Made by a program: the position numbers and the translations under genes. This document shows, one piece after another, positions 56,761-64,000 of a DNA stretch of 64,000 bases; within the stretch, counting starts at the first letter, position 1; each line of letters begins with the position of its first letter. The stretch spans positions 12,550,253-12,614,252 of the forward strand of contig JAPTHN010000019.1 in NCBI GenBank assembly GCA_026936325.1, in the 5' to 3' direction. This DNA comes from Platynereis dumerilii. Its lineage: Eukaryota; Annelida; Polychaeta; Phyllodocida; Nereididae. The notes beneath the pieces were generated by a model that was given only the letters and a program-made list of their open reading frames with translations, was not told where the DNA came from and did no database searches.

Positions 56761-58253
56761 GATTCGCAGAGAAAAGGAAGGTTTCTTTTGATGAGATCTG
56801 GCCAGCTAACCTTGTGAAATAAGCTTTTAGAAGAGGTTCAGAATTATTCTAACAGCACAAGGAATTTTGAAGGAAGCGATGTTTTTCCATTCCAGCGTCG
56901 AACGAAAAATCTAGTAAATCACATTTTGTAATTTCTGAGAAAACTGACATTTAGAGTCTAGCCCAAGCAATAAGACTCGCTGGGTTTACCATGGGAAATT
57001 CTATGGTGAATACCATATACGACTGATAAGTCTTCAATGCTTCTCAGAATAATTTAAAAATATTTATGCCACGTACTACGTTTTCACTTTGGATTTCTCA
57101 ACGTCAAAACCTAGTCCCATCTTGGAAGTAAAACCTTTTCACCTGCTATATTCTATTTGCTTTCAAAAATTGTGCATGATTCTATATTTGATTTTTATAT
57201 GAGGATACAACCTTTAACAATTTGATTCAAAGTCCAGCAAGAATGGTGCTCGCCAGTGGACTTACTCTGATTTGCGAGTGTCAATCCGAGGTTATGGGCC
57301 ACATCTACAAAATCAAAACTCAGGAAATAAATAAAAAATGTCTCAAAAGCCTTTTTTATACCTCAGCTCAATTTGGCCCAGAATGTGACTTGCTAGGTTT
57401 TTCCATTGGACGCTAGCATTACAGTTTGTCTCACAAACTCGTTACTCGTAAGCAATACTACAACAGCTACAAAAGATGCTGTCCCTCCATCCTCATCTCT
57501 TTGGCTGCTGAGACAAATTCTGCATCTCATTGACCCCAGTGGAGATAGCATCATCCTCAGGGCTTGGTCCTGTCTGGTCATAATAGTATTTCTAATGGTA
57601 TTTGCATTCATATTGAGGATTAACTCTGCATTACTTTAGTATTGCTTGTTGCATCCTTGGAATATCATCCTGAGAAGTGAGGAGGGGTGTGATTCACTTT
57701 AGCGGGCTGTGAAAATGACCATATTTGGAGAACAATGATTTTGTGTCGTCATTCATTTGTAACTATGGTGAAATATTTACATAACTTTACATAACGCAAT
57801 CAACACATGATGACATACACTGCAACTTACTGGCTTTTCGACTAAACAGACAAGATTATTTGAGGTGAGCCTCTCACCAACTCGCCAAGTCTTTTCCAGC
57901 TTCAAAATTGCATATAATTAATTTTCTGTCTCTTTTTTACCCTTTTTGTTCTGTCTTCAAAAATGTTTATTTTGTCTTCAATGTTTTCTCTTGAGTTTAC
58001 TCAAGGGCGCTCTTGTTTGTGATAATATGCAATAATCCTCAGGCTAAAACCCTCGGATATGTAATAGATAACGCCCTCGTTTGTGACGATATGCAATATA
58101 TCCGAGGGCTTTAGTTATCTAACTTATACCACTAAGTACAAAACAAATTAATTTAACTCCCTTTGTTTGCGGTTAAATCCTTCTTGATTGACAACATTTC
58201 ATTGTATTTGTTGCTCATTCATGTTCCTCAGTTCATTTGAAGGTTGGCAGGCC
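56761..58253. other. Stretch without recognised genes
   Basis: About 1.5 kb with no convincing coding sequence. A plus-strand frame at 57406-57639 ends in a hydrophobic segment (SCLVIIVFLMVFAFILRI) but has no family signature. The only clear local structure is the inverted/direct repeat at 58020-58115. Confidence 0.45.
58020..58115. repeat. Small mixed direct and inverted repeat
   Basis: TTTGTGATAATATGCAATA (58016-58034) recurs as TTTGTGACGATATGCAATA (58081-58099). AACCCTCGGATAT (58049-58061) is the inverse of ATATCCGAGGGCTT (58098-58111). The arrangement can fold into a hairpin of about 60 nt. Possibly a remnant MITE. Confidence 0.5.
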
Positions 58254-58439
58254 TAATGCCTAGTTCTCATGGAGACGTAACTGAGGGTTCCTGTTGCGGC
58301 GTTTCTTACTTTTCCAGGAAAGGGCAAAGATTTGAGCATGTACGCCGTCAATTTTGGCTTTACGGCGCGACTTGAACAGCATGCGCCGTTTTAAGAGGTC
58401 TTTCTACGCAATTCCTAGAAATTTGACGATGCAGGAAAA

Positions 58440-58463
58440 AAAGATTCAACCGGTTGAATCTTT
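58440..58463. promoter_or_regulatory. 24-bp perfect palindrome in the Harbinger subterminal region
   Basis: AAAGATTCAACC followed by its exact complement GGTTGAATCTTT. It lies about 180 bp inside the left end and 400 bp upstream of the TATA box of the DNA-binding gene. A dimeric binding site for one of the element's own proteins is plausible but not shown. Confidence 0.6.
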
Positions 58464-58836
58464 GCGAGGGAAGAAGTGGTGATGCAAGAACAAGCGTAGA
58501 AAGAAATCATTGCGCGCCGCAGGTTTTTAAAGTTGCAGCGCACAAAGAAGAGCTTCGACGCAGAAACAGCAGTGTAGCAGAAAGCTCTTGCCTCATGTCA
58601 CATGTTTCAGACACGCGTCGAGGGAAGTCACATGTGCGACGCACGTGTGAGGGTGCGCGCCGCGTCTTATGGACCCCCAACGCAGCAGACAGAGTGGCGC
58701 CTGAGTGCATGCGTTGTTCTATTTTTAGCATCAACCCTTTGTCTGCGTGTCACCCTCTTTCTGCGCTGCGGCTGGGGCAGCATCAGCGAAGAAGGGGGGG
58801 GCGAAGGAAGGGAAAAGAGGCGGTCCGCACCCTGCA

Positions 58837-58844
58837 TATATATA
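58837..58844 (+). promoter_or_regulatory. TATA box of the Harbinger DNA-binding protein gene
   Basis: TATATATA followed by GAGGGGG, 118 bp before the start codon at 58962. Transcription would start near 58868, giving a 5' UTR of about 95 nt with no intervening ATG. Confidence 0.6.
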
Positions 58845-58961
58845 GAGGGGGCCAGTTTAGAGCACCATACCCACTCAGACCTTCGACCAGAACACACCTA
58901 GAATCCACGACACTCAACTGCTACATTTGCTGCTACTTTTGTTGCTACAATTGTTAGTACT

Positions 58962-60905
58962 TTGTTGCTACTTTTTGCCAACATGGGACCAAAGAGGAAA
59001 AAGGGGACCGTCGTCACCAGGGCACCAACCAAGCTCAGCACGAGGTCTACACTGCACACTCCTGGAAGCACTCCTGCTGCAACTCCAGTGACAACTCCAG
59101 CTGCAACTCCTCTCCATGACCCTTCAGATGCTGCAGTGGAAGCCTTCTTCACCACAGCCATGGCAGACATCTCTCTACCTGGGCTCTACACCTCCACTAC
59201 AGCCAAAGATGTCAGCCAGACGAAGACTACTTCAAGCAGCAAAGCCACTGTTGTCAGCGAGACCATCTACGAGGGCCACCAAGAAGACAGCACTGACGAA
59301 GATTCCTCATGTGATTTATTTGAAGCTGATGAAGGAGACAAGCCTGTTGACAAGCCTGCTCCCAAGCCTGCTGCCAAGTCTGCTGACAAGCCTGCTCCCA
59401 AGTCATCTAAAGCTGACAAGCCTGCTCCCAAGCCTGCTGACAAGTCTGCTGACAAGCCTGCTGCCAAGTCTGCTGACAAGCCTGCTCCCAAGCCTGCTGA
59501 CAAGCCTGCTACCAAGTCTGCTGACAAGTCTGCTCCCAAGGGTCTTCCAGAGCCTACTGCCAAGTCTACTCCAAAGAAGACTCCGAAGAAGACTGCAAAG
59601 CCACAAGAAGAGAGCCAAGAGAGCCAGCGTGACCTGCAAGATGCCATGATGGACGACACCTTCGAGGAGGAAGACCACCATTCCTCTGGTGATGAGGCCC
59701 CTGCAGCTGCTGAAGCCAAGTCCAAGGGCAAGAAGGGCAAAGGGAAGGCCCCCAAGAAAAACATCAAAGACTACACGGGCATCACAGCGGAGCAAGAAGA
59801 CGACCTCATCAACTGGTACAAAGAGCATCCTGTGCTGTACATGAAGGGCTCAAGAGGATACAAGGGCAACAAGAAGCTACTTCTGGACACCGAAAAAGCC
59901 AAGGAGCTGGGACCCAAGTTCACCTCCCAGGACATCTTCAACTGGAGGAAGACAGTCCGCACCCACTACTCCAGACTCGTCAGGCCTGAAGCTTCAGGAT
60001 CCGGCAGGAAGGAGGCGCTCACAGAGAGGGACCAGTACATCCTAGCCAACTGTCGGTTCCTGAAGGACTCCATCGTCCACAAGCCAGGCAAGGAGCTGTC
60101 CGCCATATCCCAGCTGTCTGCCAACAGACCAGCCTCAGACTCCGGGGACAGCTACAACCCTGAAGATTCCCTGCCAGCTTCTTATGACCTGCAGGACCTG
60201 CCAAAGCCTGGAGCCGTGTCCAAGGGAACCAAGAGAAAGGCCACAACAGATGAAAGCATGAACTCCGCCATGAATGTCATCGCAGGCAGCATGCACGCTA
60301 TGTCCTCCTCCAAGAAGATCCTCAAAGGCTCTGGCTGCAGGCTGTGCCCCGACTACCAGGAGTTGGACAACGACCAGGAGTACTGGAGGATCAAGTGCCA
60401 AGACCTCTACCACGTCGGATTTCGCGCCAGCCCTGAAATCAGACAGCGAATGGTGAGGGCGATTGCAGAGGCCGCCTTTTACTGGGACAAGCAGAGGGAG
60501 ATGGATGAGGCCAGCCGCCAGTCAAGACCTCAGGAGGAAACCTTCCAGCCTCCTCATCCTCCTCAGCGCCTGCAGATGCCACCTCCTCCTCCTCCTCCTC
60601 CTGCGACGTATGTGCCATCTCAGCACCAGCAGCACCACCAGCAGCACCACCAGCAGCACCACCACGCTTCCAGCAGGCATCACTTCCACCACCAGCAGCA
60701 AATGGCAGGAGGATCCAGCCAGACTCCGAGCTACACCATGATGCAGCCCAGCCAAGGATCCCTGACACTGATGATGGATGCTCAGGAGAGCCCCGAGAAG
60801 TACGGCTACCCTGGACCCAGCTATGGTCAACCGATGGCCCAGCAGCAGCACCAGCCTTCCCCTTCACACAGTTGGAGTGAGAGTGTCCTTTCTCCACACA
60901 AGTAG
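58962..60905 (+). CDS. Harbinger-associated MADF/Myb-like DNA-binding protein (647 aa)
   Basis: In PIF/Harbinger elements this second protein brings the transposase to the nucleus and to the ends. The N terminus (1-125) is Thr/Ala/Pro-rich. Residues about 126-194 are tandem four-residue repeats of KPAP/KPAD/KSAD type, resembling a histone H1 tail in composition but with Asp. An acidic stretch follows (EEEDHHSSGDE, about 225-245), then a short basic patch (KGKKGKGKAPKKN). The MADF-like domain spans about 272-345 (EQEDDLINWYKEHPVLYMKG through FNWRKTVRTHYSRL). A Cys pair (GCRLCPDYQ) lies near 455, and the tail is Pro-rich, then His/Gln-rich. The frame is complete and intronless. MPPPPPP and QHQQHHQQHH tracts lie at about 540-575. 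The first ATG after the TATA box, with good context, was taken as the start. Confidence 0.85.
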   Translation: MLLLFANMGPKRKKGTVVTRAPTKLSTRSTLHTPGSTPAATPVTTPAATPLHDPSDAAVEAFFTTAMADISLPGLYTSTTAKDVSQTKTTSSSKATVVSETIYEGHQEDSTDEDSSCDLFEADEGDKPVDKPAPKPAAKSADKPAPKSSKADKPAPKPADKSADKPAAKSADKPAPKPADKPATKSADKSAPKGLPEPTAKSTPKKTPKKTAKPQEESQESQRDLQDAMMDDTFEEEDHHSSGDEAPAAAEAKSKGKKGKGKAPKKNIKDYTGITAEQEDDLINWYKEHPVLYMKGSRGYKGNKKLLLDTEKAKELGPKFTSQDIFNWRKTVRTHYSRLVRPEASGSGRKEALTERDQYILANCRFLKDSIVHKPGKELSAISQLSANRPASDSGDSYNPEDSLPASYDLQDLPKPGAVSKGTKRKATTDESMNSAMNVIAGSMHAMSSSKKILKGSGCRLCPDYQELDNDQEYWRIKCQDLYHVGFRASPEIRQRMVRAIAEAAFYWDKQREMDEASRQSRPQEETFQPPHPPQRLQMPPPPPPPPATYVPSQHQQHHQQHHQQHHHASSRHHFHHQQQMAGGSSQTPSYTMMQPSQGSLTLMMDAQESPEKYGYPGPSYGQPMAQQQHQPSPSHSWSESVLSPHK

Positions 60906-61010
60906 AAGATGTGCAGCAAAGACAACAAGAAAACCTCGGCCCTTTTAAGGGCCAACAAATCCTCCCAAAAGGGCAGGCCACGTACACATCCTATGTTGAC
61001 AAAAAAAAAG
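60903..61010. repeat. Left arm of the inverted 3' UTR duplication
   Basis: From the stop codon onward this matches, in inverse orientation, 61898-62014 downstream of the transposase gene. Shared features in order: AAGATG..GCAG, ACAACAA, the 16-nt stem-loop, AAATCCTCCCAA, GGCCAYGTACACATCCTATG and TTGACAAAA. The hairpin is conserved perfectly while the spacers have drifted. Confidence 0.85.
60938..60953 (+). terminator. Histone-type 3' stem-loop after the DNA-binding protein gene
   Basis: GGCCCTTTTAAGGGCC: a 6-bp stem with loop TTTA, fitting the replication-dependent histone mRNA consensus GGYYYU-UHUH-ARRRCC at all 16 positions. It lies 33 nt after the stop codon in sense orientation and is followed by AACAAA. 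A purine-rich CAAAAGGG 13 nt later could act as a weak U7 snRNA target. The classical CAAGAAAGA element is not present, so processing by the histone pathway is inference. Confidence 0.6.
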
Positions 61011-61166
61011 AGCTTGTGTTGACCGGAAAGAGCCAAAAAAGAGCAAAAAAAAACGTTGACAATCCCCCCAAAAAAAAGTCCGGTCCTGGCCTTCATTAAA
61101 AGTATTCACCTTCATAAAAGCAAGGTGCTAGTTCCCCCTTTCTTTGCCCAAAAACATACCAAGTGC

Positions 61167-61346
61167 TGCACTAGTACAAGTGCTGCATTCTTTGGTATAA
61201 ACATATTTTTATTGCACTAGTACAAGTGCATGAATTTCTTAATTAAAATGTAATGCACTAGTACAAGTGCTTTGGTTTTAAAACTTGTGTTGGTTGCACT
61301 AGTACAAGTGCATCACTTTGTAATTTAACTTGTCTAGGACAAGTGC
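61167..61346. repeat. Array of a near-palindromic 18-mer
   Basis: TGCACTAGTACAAGTGCA or a close variant occurs at 61167, 61213, 61254 and 61295, with a decayed copy near 61330. The spacing is 41-46 bp. The spacers differ, so the 18-mer is the conserved part. It could be a protein-binding array of the transposon or a small satellite seed. Confidence 0.75.
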
Positions 61347-61372
61347 TTTTTATGGTTAGAAAAGGGATAGGC

Positions 61373-61412
61373 AGATAGATAGCTAGATAGATAGATAGAT
61401 AGATAGATAGAC

Positions 61413-61487
<75 letters not shown>

Positions 61488-61565
61488 CTGACAGATAGAT
61501 AGAGAGATAGACAGATAGATAGACAGATAGATAGATAGACAGGCACATAGATAGCTCGATAGCTC

Positions 61566-61606
<41 letters not shown>

Positions 61607-61692
61607 CTTGATAGATGGAACACAATGCTCGTTACATATGTACACTGCAGAAAAGAAAAGCAGTTGTCGTCACTTTGCAGGGATTGGACTTG

Positions 61693-61739
<47 letters not shown>

Positions 61740-61828
61740 GGCTTGATAGATGGAACACAATGCTCGTTACATATATACACTGCAAAAAAGGAAAAGCAGT
61801 TGTCGTCACTTTGCAGGGATTGGACTTG

Positions 61829-61879
<51 letters not shown>

Positions 61880-61890
61880 GGATTGATTGA
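61373..61890. repeat. (GATA)n arrays with a duplicated 130-bp cassette
   Basis: Three GATA/GATAGACA arrays (61373-61618, 61694-61740, 61828-61880) are separated by two near-identical segments. These run from GCTTGATAGATGGAACACAA to CAGGGATTGGACTTGGATAG (61608-61694 and 61739-61828). Each spacer plus its array is about 131 bp and is duplicated in tandem. Frames over the arrays are artefacts. Confidence 0.9.
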
Positions 61891-61897
61891 TTGATTT

Positions 61898-62014
61898 TTG
61901 GGCTTGTTTTGTCAACATAGGATGTGTACATGGCCAGCTCAATTGGGAGGATTTGGTGGCCCTTAAAAGGGCCTGGGGTTTGTTGTTTTGAATAGATAGT
62001 CTGCATCTTCTTCA
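61898..62014. repeat. Right arm of the inverted 3' UTR duplication
   Basis: Inverse partner of 60903-61010, forming the 3' UTR of the minus-strand transposase gene. Together the arms would let convergent read-through transcripts form double-stranded RNA of roughly 100 bp. Confidence 0.85.
61958..61973 (-). terminator. Histone-type 3' stem-loop after the transposase gene
   Basis: On the minus strand: GGCCCTTTTAAGGGCC followed by ACCAAATCC, 38 nt after the stop codon. Stem, loop and the ACCA 3' flank fit the histone mRNA 3' end, where cleavage falls after ACCA. A typical downstream purine element is not obvious. The partner hairpin lies at 60938-60953. Confidence 0.65.
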
Positions 62015-63286
62015 GATTTTCTCCAACTGCCAAGGGACACTTCCTGCCGGACTGTTGACCCAGTCACGTAGGTAGTCTCGAGCAGCCTTGGCATCTCTGG
62101 AGGCATTTCCGTGTCGAAGTGGTTCTCCTAGGTCATGCAATTGACGGTCTCCCCTCCAAACTCCTTCAGTGACGTCATGTGTCTGTGGATCTTCCCTGTC
62201 CATAACTTCATTGTCACGGGCATGGTGGATGCCTACTCTGTCTCGCAGAATGTTGTGTAGAACACAAGCAGCCATTGTGATGTACGTCATTCTTGTAGGT
62301 CGTTGGGGCATGGTGGTCAGGAAGCATCTGAACCTGTGTGACAGCAGACCGAAGGCATTCTCCACCACTCTCCTGGCTCTTGAAATCCTGTAATTGTACA
62401 CTCTGGAAGCAATGTCAAGGTTCCTTCTTGGCACTGGTTTGAGCAGCCATGTCTTCAGGGGAAATGCCTCGTCACCCACGATGTAATATGGGAAAGGATT
62501 GTCTTCTGTGCCAGGTAGAGGTTCTGGAGGTGGTAGGACTAGATCTTCGTCGTCCAGGAGTTGTCGAAGTATTGTGTCCTTGAAGATGCCGCCATCAGAT
62601 GCACTTCCTTGACAGCCAGCCTGCACATAGATGAACTTGTAGTCGGCATCAACGAGGGCCATCAGGACAATGGAATGAAATCCCTTGTAGTTGTAGAACA
62701 AGTAGCCTGCAGCCTTGGGACATCGGATTGCGACGTGCTTGCCATCCAGAGCTCCAATGCAGTTGGGCAAGTTCCATTTCGTCTCAAAGGCCTTGGCTAT
62801 CTCCTTCCATCTTTCAGGCTGTGTGGGTAGTGCCAGCTGTCTTTCGAAGGCATGAACGATGGCAAGGCAGACCTCAGGGATGAAGTTGCAGATGGTGTTG
62901 GGTGCCACACGGAAAGCATAAGCTAGGGACTTGTAGCTGTTTCCTGTTGCCATGTACCGCAGGGTGATAGCCAACTTCCGACCAGGTTCCAAAGCCTTCC
63001 TCATGTTGGTGTCTTGCTTAGTGATGAGTGGTCCAACAGCTTCCAGGAGTTCAGCAAAGATGTCAGGGGGCATTCTAGTGTAGTTGTAGTAGCCAGACAC
63101 ATCATTGACTTGCAGTTCAGGCAGCAGTTGATGGTAGTGACCATGTTGTTCCCTCTGCAGCAACCAGTTGCGAATCCACCACCTTTTCTGTCTCCTGGCC
63201 CTCCGCCTCCTGTGTCTCAAATAGACAGCTCCCAAAGCAGCAGCAGCAGCACCAGCCACAACAATAATTTCTTCTTCATTCATCAT
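62012..63286 (-). CDS. HARBI1-like: PIF/Harbinger DDE transposase (424 aa)
   Basis: This enzyme cuts and joins the transposon ends. It begins with a short hydrophobic stretch and an Arg-rich segment (about 24-35). A helix-turn-helix follows at about 118-140 (YKSLAYAFRVAPNTICNFIP). The DDE nuclease domain has GALDGKHVAI (D181), GSASDGGIF (D231), VGDEAFPL (D272) and RRVVENAFG (E309). These motifs match HARBI1 and other DDE_Tnp_4 proteins. NYRISRAR before the Glu is also a family hallmark. Length is normal for the family. The start is the first of two adjacent ATGs, about 50 nt after the predicted transcription start. The gene is intronless and apparently intact. Confidence 0.93.
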   Translation of the reverse strand: MMNEEEIIVVAGAAAAALGAVYLRHRRRRARRQKRWWIRNWLLQREQHGHYHQLLPELQVNDVSGYYNYTRMPPDIFAELLEAVGPLITKQDTNMRKALEPGRKLAITLRYMATGNSYKSLAYAFRVAPNTICNFIPEVCLAIVHAFERQLALPTQPERWKEIAKAFETKWNLPNCIGALDGKHVAIRCPKAAGYLFYNYKGFHSIVLMALVDADYKFIYVQAGCQGSASDGGIFKDTILRQLLDDEDLVLPPPEPLPGTEDNPFPYYIVGDEAFPLKTWLLKPVPRRNLDIASRVYNYRISRARRVVENAFGLLSHRFRCFLTTMPQRPTRMTYITMAACVLHNILRDRVGIHHARDNEVMDREDPQTHDVTEGVWRGDRQLHDLGEPLRHGNASRDAKAARDYLRDWVNSPAGSVPWQLEKI

Positions 63287-63366
63287 GCATATGTTCAGTA
63301 GGCAGACTGTATTGTGTTCTCATTGAAGGGCAATCAGCAAATGAAGCAAGGAGGTCCTCTGTGTCC

Positions 63367-63375
63367 CTTTTTATA
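63367..63375 (-). promoter_or_regulatory. TATA box of the transposase gene
   Basis: The minus strand reads ATTATAAAAAGGGA, about 80 bp upstream of the start codon. Transcription would begin near 63337, giving a short 5' UTR like that of the partner gene. Confidence 0.6.
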
Positions 63376-63430
63376 ATGACCAAAAGTGACTTCTGCATCA
63401 GCGAAACACACTTTGCCGCAGCGCTGCAAC

Positions 63431-63475
63431 AAGAGACCTTCGTCGATGCTTAAGAGACCTTCGTCGATGCTTAAG
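63431..63475. repeat. 21-bp direct repeat in the Harbinger subterminal region
   Basis: AAGAGACCTTCGTCGATGCT occurs twice in tandem. Related TCGTCG/CGACGAAG motifs follow to 63510. Subterminal repeats of this kind often bind the transposon's proteins. Confidence 0.7.
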
Positions 63476-63509
63476 GCAAGGACGACGAAGAAGGTCAGCA
63501 TCGACGCGC

Positions 63510-63718
63510 CTGTAATGCAGTGGCGTAACTAGGGTGTCTCGAGCGGGGGGGCACCTGGGGGGGCACGCGATTCTCTGGGGGGGCACCCGTAATACTAAAT
63601 GTATATTTTAGCCAAGGTTGAAAAGTTCATATGGGGGGGCACCTGGGGGGGCACAGGTCCAATATGGGGGGGCACGTGCCCCCCCGTGCCCCCCCATAGG
63701 GACGCCACTGCTGTAATG
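63510..63718. mobile_element. hAT-type MITE with 8-bp target duplication
   Basis: CTGTAATG at 63510-63517 and 63711-63718 flanks a 193-bp element whose ends are CAGTGGCGTAACTAGGG and CCCATAGGGACGCCACTG. An 8-bp duplication with CAGTGGCG-type ends is the mark of hAT elements. The interior is made of GGGGGGGCAC-type repeats in both orientations (GGGGGGGCACCTGG and inverse). Non-coding. Confidence 0.85.
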
Positions 63719-64000
63719 TCCTCGTCGCTGTATGAATGCATGTGCGACGATGAACCGTCCAGGTACGCAGTAACAAGTACCTTAATGCGGCGTTGCATCG
63801 TTACAGTCGTCTGCGAGGCTGTCCTTTTCAGCGGCGCATCTTACCTCGGGTGTACGCTGAAGGTTTCTTGATGCGTCGCAGGTCGCCAATTTCAGACGTA
63901 GCTGCCTCACAACCATCAGCGGCGTAACAGGAAACAACATTGGGCGAAGTAAAAGCAGCCTCGCCGAATTCCAAAACAAAGTGCGACGAGTCTGTTTGGA

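Larger units (their letters stand above)
58257..64000. mobile_element. PIF/Harbinger DNA transposon (right end outside window)
   Basis: The left end, TGCCTAGTTCTCATGG, follows a TAA at 58254-58256, the typical 3-bp target of this superfamily. The element carries the two expected genes: a MADF/Myb-like DNA-binding protein (plus strand, 58962-60905) and a DDE transposase (minus strand, 62012-63286), arranged convergently. Both frames are intact, so it may be autonomous. The subterminal regions (58280-58640 and 63400-64000) are rich in GCGTCGA-like motifs. The matching right terminus was not found before the window ends. A hAT-type MITE is inserted at 63518-63710. Confidence 0.85.

Noticed and set aside
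57393-57639. Possible exon with a hydrophobic segment
   Set aside because: No family signature, no splice context I could defend, and open frames on both strands.
58020-58115. A rho-independent-like terminator
   Set aside because: Eukaryotic context and no gene upstream; more likely a small repeat remnant.
59403-59828. Frames opposite the KPA repeat of the Harbinger DNA-binding gene
   Set aside because: Repeat shadows of the real gene.
61258-62033. Minus-strand frames rich in YLSI repeats
   Set aside because: Translation of GATA microsatellites.

Overview
The window looks like gene-poor, repeat-dense DNA from an invertebrate animal. The evidence is several classes of metazoan transposable element, tRNA-derived SINEs, AT-rich intergenic sequence and GATA/CTAT microsatellites. 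A marine deuterostome such as an echinoderm would fit, but that is inference. I recognise no host protein-coding gene: every long reading frame belongs to a mobile element.

Layout. (1) 0.2-3.6 kb: a LINE on the minus strand with an intact 1014-residue endonuclease/reverse transcriptase and a short-repeat 3' tail. (2) 4-7 kb: a LINE 3' end, a TA-flanked DNA transposon (5112-6088) and an antisense SINE. (3) 7.3-33 kb, resuming at 54.6-56.8 kb: a mosaic of at least four diverged copies of a long non-coding unit. About twenty homologous blocks recur in a conserved order. Into this array have gone several non-autonomous DNA transposons, a 5'-truncated LINE with a 29-bp target duplication, two foldback or long-TIR elements, a SINE and small MITEs. 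(4) 33.25-54.64 kb: a three-level nest. A TA-flanked MITE is split by a 20.4-kb Ty3/Gypsy-type LTR element (34002-54371, 152-bp LTRs, target duplication AGAAG), which is itself split by a 3.46-kb foldback element (38456-41911, target duplication ATGTT). Besides Gag, protease, RT, RNase H and integrase parts, the LTR element carries an upstream frame with a helix-hairpin-helix motif. Downstream of pol it carries a region with TatD-type nuclease signatures. It is a fossil with a few breaks; the LTRs are about 94% identical. (5) 58.26 kb to the window end: a PIF/Harbinger DNA transposon, apparently intact as far as visible. It has two convergent, intronless, TATA-driven genes: a MADF/Myb-like DNA-binding protein and a DDE transposase. 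Its right end lies beyond the window.

The most striking signal is in the Harbinger element. Both convergent genes carry, 33 and 38 nt after the stop codon and in sense orientation, a 16-nt hairpin (GGCCCTTTTAAGGGCC) that fits the consensus of the replication-dependent histone mRNA 3' stem-loop. One is followed by ACCA. The two 3' UTRs are inverted duplicates of each other. This suggests a transposon that ends its mRNAs the histone way, perhaps tying expression to S phase. A second theme is a group of five TA-flanked elements of 0.8-1.0 kb with unrelated sequence but the same design: the terminal core is repeated several times inside in both orientations. A third is the TatD-like nuclease region in the LTR element.
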